64,000 nucleotides of DNA from Haemaphysalis longicornis. Taxonomy: Eukaryota > Arthropoda > Arachnida > Ixodida > Ixodidae. The stretch's first letter is position 1. Every line of letters begins with the position of its first letter. Positions 43,243 to 53,227 of the stretch are shown piece after piece. The notes beneath the pieces are model-generated. The model was not told the origin of the DNA. It worked only from the letters and a program-made list of their open reading frames with translations, and made no database searches. Made by a program: the position numbers and the translations under genes. Location: NCBI GenBank assembly GCA_013339765.2, contig JABSTR010001244.1:3472001-3536000 (forward strand), read 5' to 3'.

Positions 43243-43252
43243 ATTCCTTATA
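43243..43252. repeat. left target duplication (ATTCCTTATA) of the nested SINE
   Basis: Matches 44358-44367 exactly. Removing everything between the two copies restores the RTE reading frame across VIYKE/STGR. Its last four bases TATA are also the left duplication of the palindromic MITE. Confidence 0.85.
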
Positions 43253-44085
43253 CAGGGTGATCAAAGTTAAGTCGACAGGTTTTTTTTAAAAATAGGCGCT
43301 TAGATTTACGCGAAGACGACCTCTACAGTGAGGTTATGCACCCAGGGGGACACATAAATAGAAGGTATTTATTGATTTCAGAGGCCTAATTAACTAAAAT
43401 TGATTAACTTTTTAGTTGCTACAGTAACCAGGCATGTTTGTATTGTAAAGTTAGACGCAATCTTGTTTCTACGCAGTTTCAATTGGCAGAATTCTTCTAG
43501 CGCATCCGTAGTCCGAGATATCAAACGGCGAAATTTAATTGCCGTTCGCATAAGTACGCGTGCAAGACAGTCTGCGCCGGCGCAAAGCTCCTCCCTTCTG
43601 TGACGTGCCTGCTGTGTACAGTGTTTAGTTCGACAAAGGGGTGGAGGCACAGGAAAAAGTGATAAATGGCACCCATTCATTCTTGGCTGGTGTTATCGCA
43701 ATCAGCAGTACTCGGAACCACTATCGAAACACAGAACAAAAGGGAGGAGCTATGCGCCGGTTTTGACTTCTAGAATGCGTAATAATGCGAACGGCAATTA
43801 AACTTCGCCGTTCAATATCTCGGACTACAGATGCGCTAGAAGAATTCTGTCAATTGAAACTGCGTAGAAACACGACTGCGTCTAACTTTCCAATACAAAC
43901 ATCCCTGGTTACTGCAGCCACTAAAAAGTTAATTAACCAACTTTAATTAATTAAGCCACCTACATCAATACTTACCTCCTAATTATCTGTCCCCCTGGGC
44001 GCATAACCTCACTGTAGAGGTGGTCTTTGCGTAAATGTAAGCGCCTATTTTTAAAAAACCTGTCGACTTAACTTTGATCACCCTG
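43253..44085. mobile_element. 833-bp palindromic MITE, arms about 345 bp
   Basis: Starts CAGGGTGATCAAAGTTAAGT and ends with its inverse. TATA lies on both sides (43249-43252, 44086-44089), a TA or TATA duplication as for mariner-type elements. Inverted similarity continues through almost the whole element: 43300-43340 with 44000-44040, 43460-43556 with 43783-43880, and 43570-43600 with about 43738-43765, leaving a loop of about 145 bp. A transcript would form a very long hairpin. No protein coded. Confidence 0.85.
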
Positions 44086-44089
44086 TATA

Positions 44090-44357
44090 TTAATCGACCA
44101 GATTAACACCTATCTCTGGTCGATTAACACCTTTCCGTCACTTCGAGTTGTTGATCAATTCGTTCTCGCGCTACAAACGGCTAGCCTCCTGGTTAGCTCA
44201 GTTGGTAGAGCGACTGCTCCGGCTAAGCGGTGGTCCCGGGTTCCAATCCCGGACAAGAACGAATTTTTCTTCAACTGCGTAAGTTCCTGAGAAAGCTGTT
44301 TAGCTTTCCTTTGTAGCCGTACGGCTGCATTGAGGTGGGTGTCAAACTTTCCTTCGC
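44090..44357 (+). mobile_element. tRNA-related SINE inserted in the RTE
   Basis: Contains an A box (TAGCTCAGTTGGTAGAGC, 44192-44215 region) and a B box (GGGTTCCAATCCCGG, about 44238). There is no acceptor-stem pairing, so it is SINE-derived rather than a tRNA gene. About 95 bp precedes the tRNA-like part and about 100 bp follows. Together with the MITE it is bracketed by ATTCCTTATA copies. Confidence 0.7.
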
Positions 44358-44367
44358 ATTCCTTATA
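44358..44367. repeat. right target duplication (ATTCCTTATA) of the nested SINE
   Basis: Exact partner of 43243-43252. Confidence 0.85.
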
Positions 44368-45440
44368 TATGACTTCTGGAAGTCTTACGTAGGTTTCCTC
44401 TATTCCCTTTTCTTTTAGTGATTCTAAAACGGCTGCGGTGTATATGCAATCAAGCGCTTTCTCGTAATCTATAAATACTAGTATGTAAAGGGGTTTAGTG
44501 TGCTCTGCGGATTTTTCTATCACTTGGTTGACGACATGAATGTGATCCATGGTTGAGTACCCTTTCCTAAGCCTAGCCTGCTTTATAAAAGGTTGTTGGG
44601 AATCCAGGCTGTCACCTATGCGTCTCACTGTAACTTTGGTAAACACCTTGTAAATAACTGAGAGTAGGCTGATGGGTCTACAATTCTTGAGGTCCTTGGA
44701 ATCTCCCGTCTTATGATTCAGAATAATGTCGGCGTTTTTCCAAGCTATGGGTGCTTTTTGAGTCCAAGTTTTCCGAAAATAGTATTGCAATTCTTTTTCA
44801 GTACAATATCTCCTCCCTCCTTCAAAAGATCGACGGTTATGCCTTTATCACCTCAGCTTTTCCTATTTTCATGCCTTTGAGAGCCTTTTTCACTTCATCT
44901 GTAGTTACTAGTGGGACATCGCAAGTTGAGCTTTTACTGTCAGTAGTTGCCCCTGGTCTAACGTCGCTGACACACAACCTGGTGTAGAATGGTTCTGCTA
45001 CCTTTATTATCTCGTCCAAGTTGTGCGTAATGTCACCCTGCTCGCCTCTCAGTTCGTACATTGTCTTTTCCGATTGCTAGCTTTCTGTTGCTTTCAAGCA
45101 TCGCTGCTCCTTATCTTATTTATAAATAGCAACTCCACATCTTGCATGATACTTGTGTTGTCACTTAGAATGAAGCCAATTTCGTTTTTTTTTTTTTGTT
45201 GTTGTTGTACAATCGGGACTTTTCCATGTCCACTTCCTATTCTTTCGCTTGTAGAAGAATGTGTTTTTCAACTTCGGGTTATTTCTCTCTCCAAATTCCA
45301 CCAGTGTATCTCCTCGACTGTTGCGACTGTCTATATCGAAGTTTCCCCCTGACCTTTCTCCAATTTACCGACCTTTGCGTTTAAGTTTCCCATCACAATC
45401 GTGAACTGCGTTGTTGCCTTCTTCATTGCATGCTGATTCG

Positions 45441-46263
45441 GGATCAACAACAACGTCCCAAATGCGGTGATGTGTCACGAGTACACCGACCACCTGTCGT
45501 GATACCCCTTGTTTGTTCTTACGCAAAATGAATTGACCCTGAATTCGTAGTGCTTCGAGCGAAAGTGAGGCCCGCGGCCCTTGTGTGCTCGTTTCCGACG
45601 AGACAAATCCGAGGACGCCCAGGCACTTCTTACGGGCTGTGAATGCAAAAGCACGAATGTCGAGCTGAACGGCCGTGTTTCGCCTCGCGTTGTCGAAGGT
45701 CCCGGTGGACTTGGAGCGCTAATGACCGAGGTGCACGCGGCGCGCTTTAGTGTGCGCGCACGGCGTGTCGCGGCGATTGACTCGGCGAAGGGGGCCGGCC
45801 GGCTTCCGGCGCGGCAGTCGTGAGGAGCGAAAGCAGGTCGTCGTCTCCCCTGCCATTCATCGCCGATCGAAGGATGGCGGCGAATTCCCCCTTTCCGGCA
45901 CTTTCGTGCGCTCTCCTTTGTTTCCACAGACTCGCCCCGTTTGGCTTTCGTAATCGGCTGCAGGTTACCTCGCCTTGGCAAAGGAGCTGAGACAATGCGC
46001 GGAGGAGGCCGGCAGTTCCTCTTTTGTTCTCTCCCCCTTTCGCGCTCCTTCTGGTGGTGGTGGTGGTGGTCAGCTCAACTGCGCGGCTGCGGAAAGCACC
46101 GCGTGTGTGCGCGCACACCTTGCCGACTGCATTCCCGAGCGGCGTCGAAGACCGCGCGGCCATCCAACACGAGAGCAGCGGAGTGTACCACGCATATATA
46201 TCATCATCATCATCAGCAGCAGCAGCCTTAACATAAATGCCCAAGAAAGTGGAGGGGGGAATA
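45441..46263. other. GC-rich unassigned region with short triplet repeats
   Basis: No supported gene. (TGG)n lies near 46053-46070, and (ATC)n plus (AGC)n near 46198-46225. Open frames on both strands overlap one another and are low-complexity. Confidence 0.4.
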
Positions 46264-46489
46264 GCCCCGCCGGTAGCGTAATGGTCATCGCACCAGGCGC
46301 GTATTCTGGAGGTCGTGGTTTCGGATCCCACCTGGCGGGCATTTTTTCTCCACTTTCTTTCTTTCCAAATTCTTTATCTGTTTCAATGACCTACCATATC
46401 CTCCCCTTTACTTTCCGAGGTCTTCCTGACTGCCAACCCTCATTTCTGTCTTATTTCAACGAGCCCCTCATTTTCCTATTCTGATTCGC

Positions 46490-46490
<1 letters not shown>
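46264..46490 (+). mobile_element. second tRNA-derived SINE type, forward copy
   Basis: The head (46264-46341) starts GCCCCGCC and ends GGCGGGCA, which can pair as an acceptor-like stem. It has an A-box-like GGTAGCGTAATGG and a T-arm-like GTGGTTTCGGATCCCAC. A pyrimidine-rich body to CTGATTCGCT follows, then (AT)n. Unrelated to Ruka. Confidence 0.75.
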
Positions 46491-46524
<34 letters not shown>

Positions 46525-46558
46525 ACGAAGTCCCTCATTTCCCCATTCTCTGATTCTT

Positions 46559-46591
<33 letters not shown>

Positions 46592-46592
46592 A

Positions 46593-46623
<31 letters not shown>

Positions 46624-46637
46624 GTGTGTGTGTGTGT
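46491..46637. repeat. (AT)n and (TG)n microsatellite between inverted SINE copies
   Basis: Long (AT)n tracts with a short near-repeat of the SINE end (CCCTCATTTCCC near 46530), then (TG)n near 46623-46637. Confidence 0.95.
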
Positions 46638-46830
46638 AGCGAATCAGAATAAGAAATGAGGGGCTCGTTGAAAGTAAGACAGAAAATAAGGGTTGGCAGT
46701 CAAGAAACCTCGGAAAGCAAAGGGGAGGATGTGGTAGGTAATTGAAACAGATAAAGAATTTGGAAAGAAAGAAAGAAAGTGGAGAAAAAATGCCCGCCAG
46801 GTGGGATCCGAACCCACGACCTCCAGAATA
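46638..46830 (-). mobile_element. second SINE type, inverted copy, head truncated
   Basis: Reverse complement of the body and most of the head at 46264-46490. The T arm here is perfect (GTGGGTTCGGATCCCAC on the minus strand). The head stops at the anticodon region. Confidence 0.8.
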
Positions 46831-46835
46831 GCACA

Positions 46836-46884
46836 CACCTACCACATCCTCCTTTGCTTTCCGAGGTTTTCTTGACTGCCAACC
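46836..46884 (+). repeat. 49-bp partial forward SINE copy
   Basis: CACCTACCACATCCTCC and on to CTGACTGCCAACC-type end, inverted relative to 46691-46739. Followed by (AT)n. Confidence 0.8.
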
Positions 46885-46889
46885 TTATT

Positions 46890-46940
<51 letters not shown>

Positions 46941-47079
46941 GATAGAAATTTGAAGATGGTAGAGAACACAAGAGAAGAAAAACTTCGACAGGTAAGCAAC
47001 GATTTTAGTTAGCAAAGAGAACGTTGCTTCTAGCTGAGTATACAAGTTCTTTCTAATAGTACCAATTATTCAGTTTTAT

Positions 47080-47116
<37 letters not shown>
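46885..47116. repeat. (AT)n tracts
   Basis: (AT)n at about 46889-46941 and 47081-47115, separated by about 140 bp of non-repetitive sequence. Confidence 0.9.
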
Positions 47117-47119
<3 letters not shown>

Positions 47120-47934
47120 ATGCGCAGTGCGAACAACGCGAGGGAATGGCGTACGCTGATACTTTGCGTAGTGCTTATAACCATATACTTTGACTCTCTT
47201 GTAGCCACGCCAACGTTTTGCGATCTCCATCTCGCTGTATTCGGGGTCCCAAAGGGCATTGCGCTTCCGCTTGGGATCGCGGCTCGATCGTCGTCAGTGG
47301 TCGCCTCCCGCCTCGTTCGCGCTCATTGCAGCCTATTTTTTTCCTTATCAGTATGCTTCACTGTGCAACACACAATGCGGGAACGCCAACTTACAAAGAC
47401 CGAGTGTACGCCCATCTGCTTAACTTAGGTGCATTGGTGGGACGACGGTTTTCCTGGGGCAGTCGAGGTCATGTTATTCGAAAATATATAGCGCCGGATG
47501 CGAACAAGTCGCCGAAGTGAGGCTTATGGGAGCAGCTGATCTTGGTCTACGCACGCAAAAAAGAAAAAAAAAATAACGAAAAAAGAGAAAATACTGGATG
47601 AGTGAGCCTGTGACAGCTCTGCGATGAAAACGTGCGTAATATTGCAGCGTCCAGAGCAGGTTCGCCTACGGAGGTGTGAGATGAGAAGGTAACCACAACA
47701 GCGGGCTTAGGCTCGAGGCTAGATGCTATCAGCTGTAGGGCCTCGCTCGCGGTGCTTCGTAGGTGCCATTTCAGGTAATAAGGGAGTTGAGCTGGTATTC
47801 GGATGTGTGGCAGTCCCCCAGGTTATTATGCTCGGTGTGAACCGCGATAGGCGTGTCGGGCGTGTGATAGACTGGCGGCACTCCTCTCAGTGGCACTGGC
47901 GAGTCCCTGCCGCGTGGTACGTCCCCTTAGTCGT
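47117..47934. other. unassigned region upstream of the foldback-like element
   Basis: No gene supported. A short forward frame near 47352-47520 (MLHCATHNAGTPTYKDRVY) is not low-complexity but is unrecognised. The last ten bases (47925-47934, CCTTAGTCGT) recur immediately after the element at 50177. Confidence 0.35.
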
Positions 47935-47941
47935 CGCTTAT

Positions 47942-48175
47942 GGTCAAAAGATCCAAAGAGTCAAAAGGTCCAAAGAGTCAAAAGATCCAATAATCACGTG
48001 ACAGCCGAGTCAAAAGATCCAACGGGTCAAAAGGTCCAATGTGGGTCAAAAGGTCCAAAGAGTCAGAAGATCCAGCGAGTCAAAAGGTCCAAAGCGAGTC
48101 AAAAGATCCAACGAGTCAGGAGATCCAAGGGGTCAAAAGGTCCAATAATTCCGAAACCGCGTCAGAAGGTCCGAC
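47942..48175 (+). repeat. left 17-bp unit array
   Basis: About 12 units, mostly 17 bp. The core GTCAAAAGRTCCAA has R alternating between A and G. Two units have short inserts (near 47994 and 48048). Confidence 0.92.
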
Positions 48176-49590
48176 GAATTATGAGAACCTTCGGAGCCAT
48201 GGCTAGGGTGTGCAATTTATAGACTGCGTCATTTTATTGTATTTTTAGTGTTATTTTCGCTCCCATACTTGAACTTTCACTTCTAATGTAGAAGATATGC
48301 ACTTGGCGCGCCGAATGAAGCCGTGGCTAATTTGAACGTTATGAACAACACCATTCATCAAGCTTGTTTTTATTTCTGATTATTTTCTCAGGTTGTTCTC
48401 GTTTCTCGCTCCTCTGTCATTTGATACTATTACATTAGAATATTTTGGTAGTTATTGCTTATGTAGAATGTGAGCTTCAGCGATGCCGACGAGCCACGAC
48501 CACATGTCGCTCATGTTCGGCTACGCTGCGCTGACTTGTATGATTGCTGCTGAAAATATTCCGGACAAATGTTCTTGCATCTCGTTTATCAAAGTCAATA
48601 TCCATCAAATAAATGACCCTTATAGGGCTCATGATTACACCCACAAAAAATCAAGAGTTCGAATAGCAGTGCTACATTGCTACCCTTTGGGAAGCTGGTT
48701 ACTAGGTTTCCAGGCGACCTGAGTTGAAGTACGTCATGATAACCTGAAGCCGCTAGTTGCAGTCCGCGTGTCTCTTTTTTTACACATCTCGATAGTGTAG
48801 TGCCAACCCCTGCTTGTGTGGCTTCGCTTCCATTTTCCATTTTGTGCAGCTAGAGAGCTACAGGCGGTGGGGAGCTGATGCTGACATTGGTCTCAGATAA
48901 GAACAAAGCCACGGCCAAAGTATGGCCAGTATGCTTTGAGGAAGAACGCCGAAAATGACAAATGACCTCTTCTTTCTGCAAATTAAATCTATGTATGTTC
49001 CAGAAAGCATTAACAATGCCTTTGGGCATTTCAAACCACAAACACACTAAACACACCGATTTCCTGGAAATGGGGGTGACGCCGGGACAGAAACGTCCGG
49101 TGAGGTAGAGAAGGTGCCCTTGGTAACGCATCCGTAATAAGGCATTATGCGCGTTGTGTTACCAGCAAACAGAAGAGCACATGGATGCAAAATGCCAAAA
49201 AATTACAAGTTGTTTGTGATTGAGTTAGAAAGCGACTGGTTCCTATCCCCTAGCGAAGGCGATCAATTACGCAGCTTTATCACAGGTACTCGAAAGTGGA
49301 AAAAAATTGTTAGCGTCACTGATTTTTAAACAAAGATATGGTGATAATAAGTCGCTAAAAAGAAAGCGATATACGCAACAATAATATTATCTCAAAGCTA
49401 CAGTTATTACGGCAACAAGTCCGCAGATAAATAGTGCTTCATTTGGGAAGGCCGCATGACCTTTTCACTACGTTAAAATAACGCAGAATTACGAGCAAGA
49501 ACACGAGTAATAAATAAGTACGATTTTGTGTCTACAACTGCTACGACGCACACATCTTGCTGCCTACAACGCGCGCTTGAATTGGTTTTT

Positions 49591-49658
49591 GTACCGAAAG
49601 CTCCGTGTACCGAAAGGCCCCGAAACCGAAATGCCCTATACTGAAAAGACCGAAGCCG
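49591..49658 (+). repeat. short array of ACCGAAA-type units
   Basis: GTACCGAAAGCTCC, GTACCGAAAGGCCC, AACCGAAATGCCC and ATACTGAAAAGACC follow one another at about 15-17-bp spacing. The pattern (NNCGAAANGNCC) resembles a diverged form of the flanking 17-bp unit. It lies inside the foldback-like element. Confidence 0.7.
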
Positions 49659-49925
49659 GTAAATGGCATTGTTAATGTTCGCTTAACCACTGAAATAATT
49701 TCCCATGCCCGTGACGCAAACGTATTTTTGTATGAGAGCAACATGCATATACTTGAAAGAAAAACTAGCATATATGGCTCGGAAATTGGTGCTTAGAACG
49801 AATGAACACGCTCCTTGTAGGGAAAACGAAGAGGCAACGGAGTTATAATCTTGGCCCTTAGCAAACAAAAGTACGCCAAGGTGAGGCTCATAAAGAGACT
49901 AGATCACTTGATTGGCCTTAGCCCC

Positions 49926-50172
49926 GTCAAAAGATAGAAGTCAGAATGTCTAATATTGGACCTCTTGACTCGTTGGACCTTTTGACTCGCCTTAGCCGCG
50001 TCAAAAGGTCCAATACGAGTCAAAAGATCCAACGAGTCAAAAGATCCAACGGGTCGAAAGGTCCACAGTGAGTCAAAAGATCCAACGAGTCAAAAGATCC
50101 AACGCGTCAAAAGATCCAATATTGGACCTTTTGACTCTTTGGATCTTTTGACTCTTTGGATCTCTTGACTCG
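49926..50172. repeat. right 17-bp unit array with direction switches
   Basis: Same unit as at 47942. The direction changes after unit 2 and again at TCCAATATTGGACC (near 50117-50130), a perfect local palindrome. Confidence 0.92.
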
Positions 50173-50186
50173 GAATCCTTAGTCGT

Positions 50187-53100
50187 GCCGACAAACTGCG
50201 CGTTTATGCGGCTGGGTGCACTGCGGACGCGTGAGCCGAAAAAAGGAGGCCGTGGCCCCCTCCCCCTCTGTCCCGGAGCGGATTCTGGCGGACAGTTCAA
50301 GAGGCCGCCAGCAGCGGCCTGTTCCGTTACTCTCACCTCGGCGCAGGTATTGCGGAAGCGCGATTATGATCGGCCAGTCCGCCGCTTCCGTGGGCACCTT
50401 TGTTTTTCTCCCGTGTGCACTCGGCCCCCTCCCGGTTCGGAGACAATAGCTGAGCAGGCCGCCCTTTCGCCTCCCGCGTCCGCCGTCTCCTGGATCGCGT
50501 GCCCATCTGCCTCAGCGGACGCACTCGCCGTGGCCCGTAGGGGGAGGATGCTTGCCCCGCCCCCTCCTCCGACCGTGTGTCCTTGGGCGTCGTTTCGCGA
50601 ATGCGGCCGCCTCTGCAGAAGCACGGCCTGCTTGTTACCGGTGCCTGTTTATGGGCCGTCGTGCGTTACGCAGCGGGGCGGCTGTTGGCCGGAAAGGTGT
50701 TGTCCAAAGCGTTGCCGAAGGGGCGTCGCCAACGCGCAGCGCCCATTGTCTCGACAACGGGCTCAATGAGCGCCACTTGTGTCCGGCACCGGCGGTTTCT
50801 GGCGTCACACTTTGATCTTTTCTGTTGACTTGCTCGCGGGCCGGTGCTTGGCGTTGCGTCGTTCGTTCGTTCGCCTGACTGCGGGTGTTCGCGCGCCTGC
50901 TTCGCTACTTTAATTGTTGGCACAGTCGGGAGAAAGTTCCGATGCTTGGGAGAATTCCTTCGTGCCGGGGAATCGGAGGCCAACCGTACGCATGGGCAGC
51001 AAACGGAGGAGACGACCCCGCAATACACGAGGCCACCGCAACCGCCGCGTTGAGACTCATCGATCCATCTCGAGGGTCAGCGTTTATGTGTACAAGTGTT
51101 CTCGGAGGGTTCTCAGACTCTCGGTGGCGCATGATGAGTGCACGAGTGAGAAAGCTTTATTTGCCCAGTTTCCCTGGCGGTTGCGAGTCGCCCCGCGCAC
51201 CGCGACGGACGTCGCTCTTCAGTCCTGGAACTATGCAGCCCCACTTATTCAACCTTCTCCTTTTTCCCAGATCACTCCCATTTGATCTCAAGATGAGCCT
51301 CGACGCTAGCTATAGCGGCCGGCAGGCTTAGCGCGGACAAACCTGTTCGCCTTCTCCGCACCGGGAGTAGTTGCCGTCCGAGGGAAGCTTGCTCATGAAT
51401 ATTGCACCCAGAAGAAGCCTTATCTCGATGCTAAATATCATATTTCCTGTGAGTTGAAACTTACAAGGTGGGTTCTTGCGGAATTGTAACTAGGTCGGGC
51501 CACAATTTGGGAATCGTCGAGGGTAGCTATAGTTTAGTTGGGCTCCATTTTCCGCTGTACTTTCAGGAGGCAAATGTTTGCACCGGAGGTCAGCTGCGTG
51601 TTGTCTTTCGTAGGCTCGTTTCACTGCCTGAGAGCGAGACGGGTCTTTATTTTTAAAAAAAAGTTTTTACGGCGTTTGATATCGCCTGCATGCTTCTCAG
51701 CTGAGGATTGGGCATGTAGGAAAAAAAGGGCCCTAGAAGGACGTGGGCAGGAAGAAAAAAAAAAAACTCGCTTTTTTTAGCTCGCGTCACAAAATTCGCA
51801 ATTTCGAAATGAAGCCAACGTCATCCAAATAGGGGAATGCTTTTGAGAACCTGGCGTTGCTTCGAAGGGCAAGCCCATGGTTCTAGAATAACCTTTAGAG
51901 TTACAGGTCCTTGTTCTAGGCGATCAATTTCTTGAAAAAGCTGGAAATAGCTCTCCCACTACTTGTGAAACCCCTGACTGCCATGACCTCTAGACAGTCA
52001 TAAGTGCTCCCAGCACCAGTTTCCGCTTGTACAACTGCTTTTAAAACCAGTTTTTCACCTCGCTACCGCCAAATGTTTTTGAGTCTGATAATTTTTTAAA
52101 AGAACTAGAACGTCTCTTCTTGTTTGCTTAGGTTTGCAGTCTTACTGTGAAGTGCCCTGCTGCCTTTTCATTTATTGGGGGGTGTGCTTTGGTGTATTCT
52201 GATGTATTTCCGCCTTGTCTTTGACGATGTTAGTCTAGTTTTGCTTAGTATGTTTTACTGCGAAGCAATATACCTCTACCCCCCAAGCAGTTTTCCGTGG
52301 CGATGTCAGCAGAAAACTATCATCATTATGAAGGCGTCCACATACTCACTGACGGAAGGCACATACGTACCCAGGGGGACTGGCAATGCCGGTAATGATC
52401 ACAGTTGCATAAGCTCGAGTGCAAACGCACCCAACAGCATCGAAATCACGCAGTCACGTCACCCCGCTCTCATACATTAAAGCCGTTTCACTCAATGTGA
52501 AAGCTGTCGGAAGTGCAAAGCGGTGATGCACCATAATGGGCTGCAGCGCCGTTATCCGCTCACTGCTGCATTTCATATTTCCCGCCTTCGCAGTGCTCGC
52601 GCGCCCCCTGCCTGAAACCGCGTCAGCGGGAGTTCTGTTCTTTTTGCGCTTGCTTTAATTTCGTGTGCTGGAGCCTTTCTGCGTCATTTCGAACGCGCCA
52701 TTTTTTCTTGCGCGGCTGGAGCCTTTCTGCGTCATTTAGAACGCTCCATTTCTTTATTCCGGAGCCGCTTTTTTCGTTTACTATTGTAAAAACCAACCCA
52801 ACGAGCGTTCCTAACTAAATTAACGCGGGGGCTGCCGGTTATATACACAGATCTTGCCTGAAATGTACCTGCAGTTTTCTTTGCGGTAAATAACGGGGAG
52901 ATGTATGACAAGCGCCAGCGGTTCACGAGGTTCGAACGGTTATGAATATTTGGGTTTCGAAGCCTCAGCGGGACGTATCCCTGATGCCGGTATAGAAGGC
53001 TCCACTTGGGTCCATTATCTGTCTGCGCCGCCTGATTCCGGCTGTCGCATCGACCGTTAGCGAGCTAAGACGACAAGACGAGCCCGTAAAGTGCTCTGCA

Positions 53101-53227
53101 CTTAAAAGGGAAACCGGTATAGCACCTCTTTCAGTGCATTCCAGGCCACCTTGTGTAGATCACGGAGAGTAAAGACGCCGGAAGAACAGACAGAACAAGA
53201 ACGTAATGCAGTCGTGAATGTTGTTGC
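50187..53227. other. unassigned region
   Basis: 50190-51340 is GC-rich with overlapping chance ORFs on both strands. 51350-53100 is more AT-rich. The string TGGAGCCTTTCTGCGTCATTT occurs nearly twice (52670 and 52718), a short local duplication. No gene supported. Confidence 0.4.
52253..52325 (+). repeat. dispersed repeat, CTGCGAAGC family, short copy
   Basis: TTTTACTGCGAAGCAATATAC, split here as TTTTACTGCG and AAGCAATATAC, matches the start of the repeat at 20095 and the end at 30090. Only the terminal part is similar. Confidence 0.5.

Larger units (their letters stand above)
42762..45440 (-). mobile_element. RTE-clade LINE, decayed, with nested SINE and MITE
   Basis: Read from 45440 downward. 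Endonuclease pieces: VMGNLNAKVG near 45400, then NTFF and RKWTWKSP near 45260. The linker (YELRGEQGDI) is at 45061. The reverse transcriptase follows: KNADIILNHKTGD and NCRPISLLS near 44740-44670, FIDYEKALD near 44490, VIYKE at 44370. After the inserted DNA (43253-44357) the frame resumes at 43250 with YKESTGR in the corresponding phase, then KGVRPGDTISPKLF and FADDVV near 43050. It stops at KGWGALGK beside the Ruka at 42761. Stops and frameshifts throughout mark it as dead. Confidence 0.88.
47935..50176. mobile_element. foldback-like element with arrays of 17-bp units at both ends
   Basis: About 2.24 kb. The left end (47942-48175) has about 12 units of GAGTCAAAAGRTCCAAC type, all in one direction. 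The right end (49926-50172) has about 12 units: two inverted, seven direct, three inverted. The outermost units at each end are therefore mutually inverted. CCTTAGTCGT flanks both sides (47925-47934 and 50177-50186), a candidate 10-bp target duplication, although similar CCTTAGCC strings occur inside the right array. Terminal arrays of short subrepeats in inverted order and a 9-10-bp duplication recall foldback or Mutator-like elements. The 1.75-kb centre has no recognised coding sequence. The family is not identified. Confidence 0.65.

Noticed and set aside
44186..44262. tRNA gene
   Set aside because: A and B boxes are present but the acceptor stem does not pair, and it lies within a longer unit bracketed by target duplications, so it is a SINE.
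46264..46341. tRNA gene
   Set aside because: An acceptor-like stem is possible, but the anticodon arm is poor and the same unit plus body recurs inverted at 46638-46830.
47942..48175. Regular short repeats resembling a CRISPR array
   Set aside because: Units are contiguous with no unique spacers, the sequence is clearly eukaryotic, and the array is mirrored at 49926-50172.
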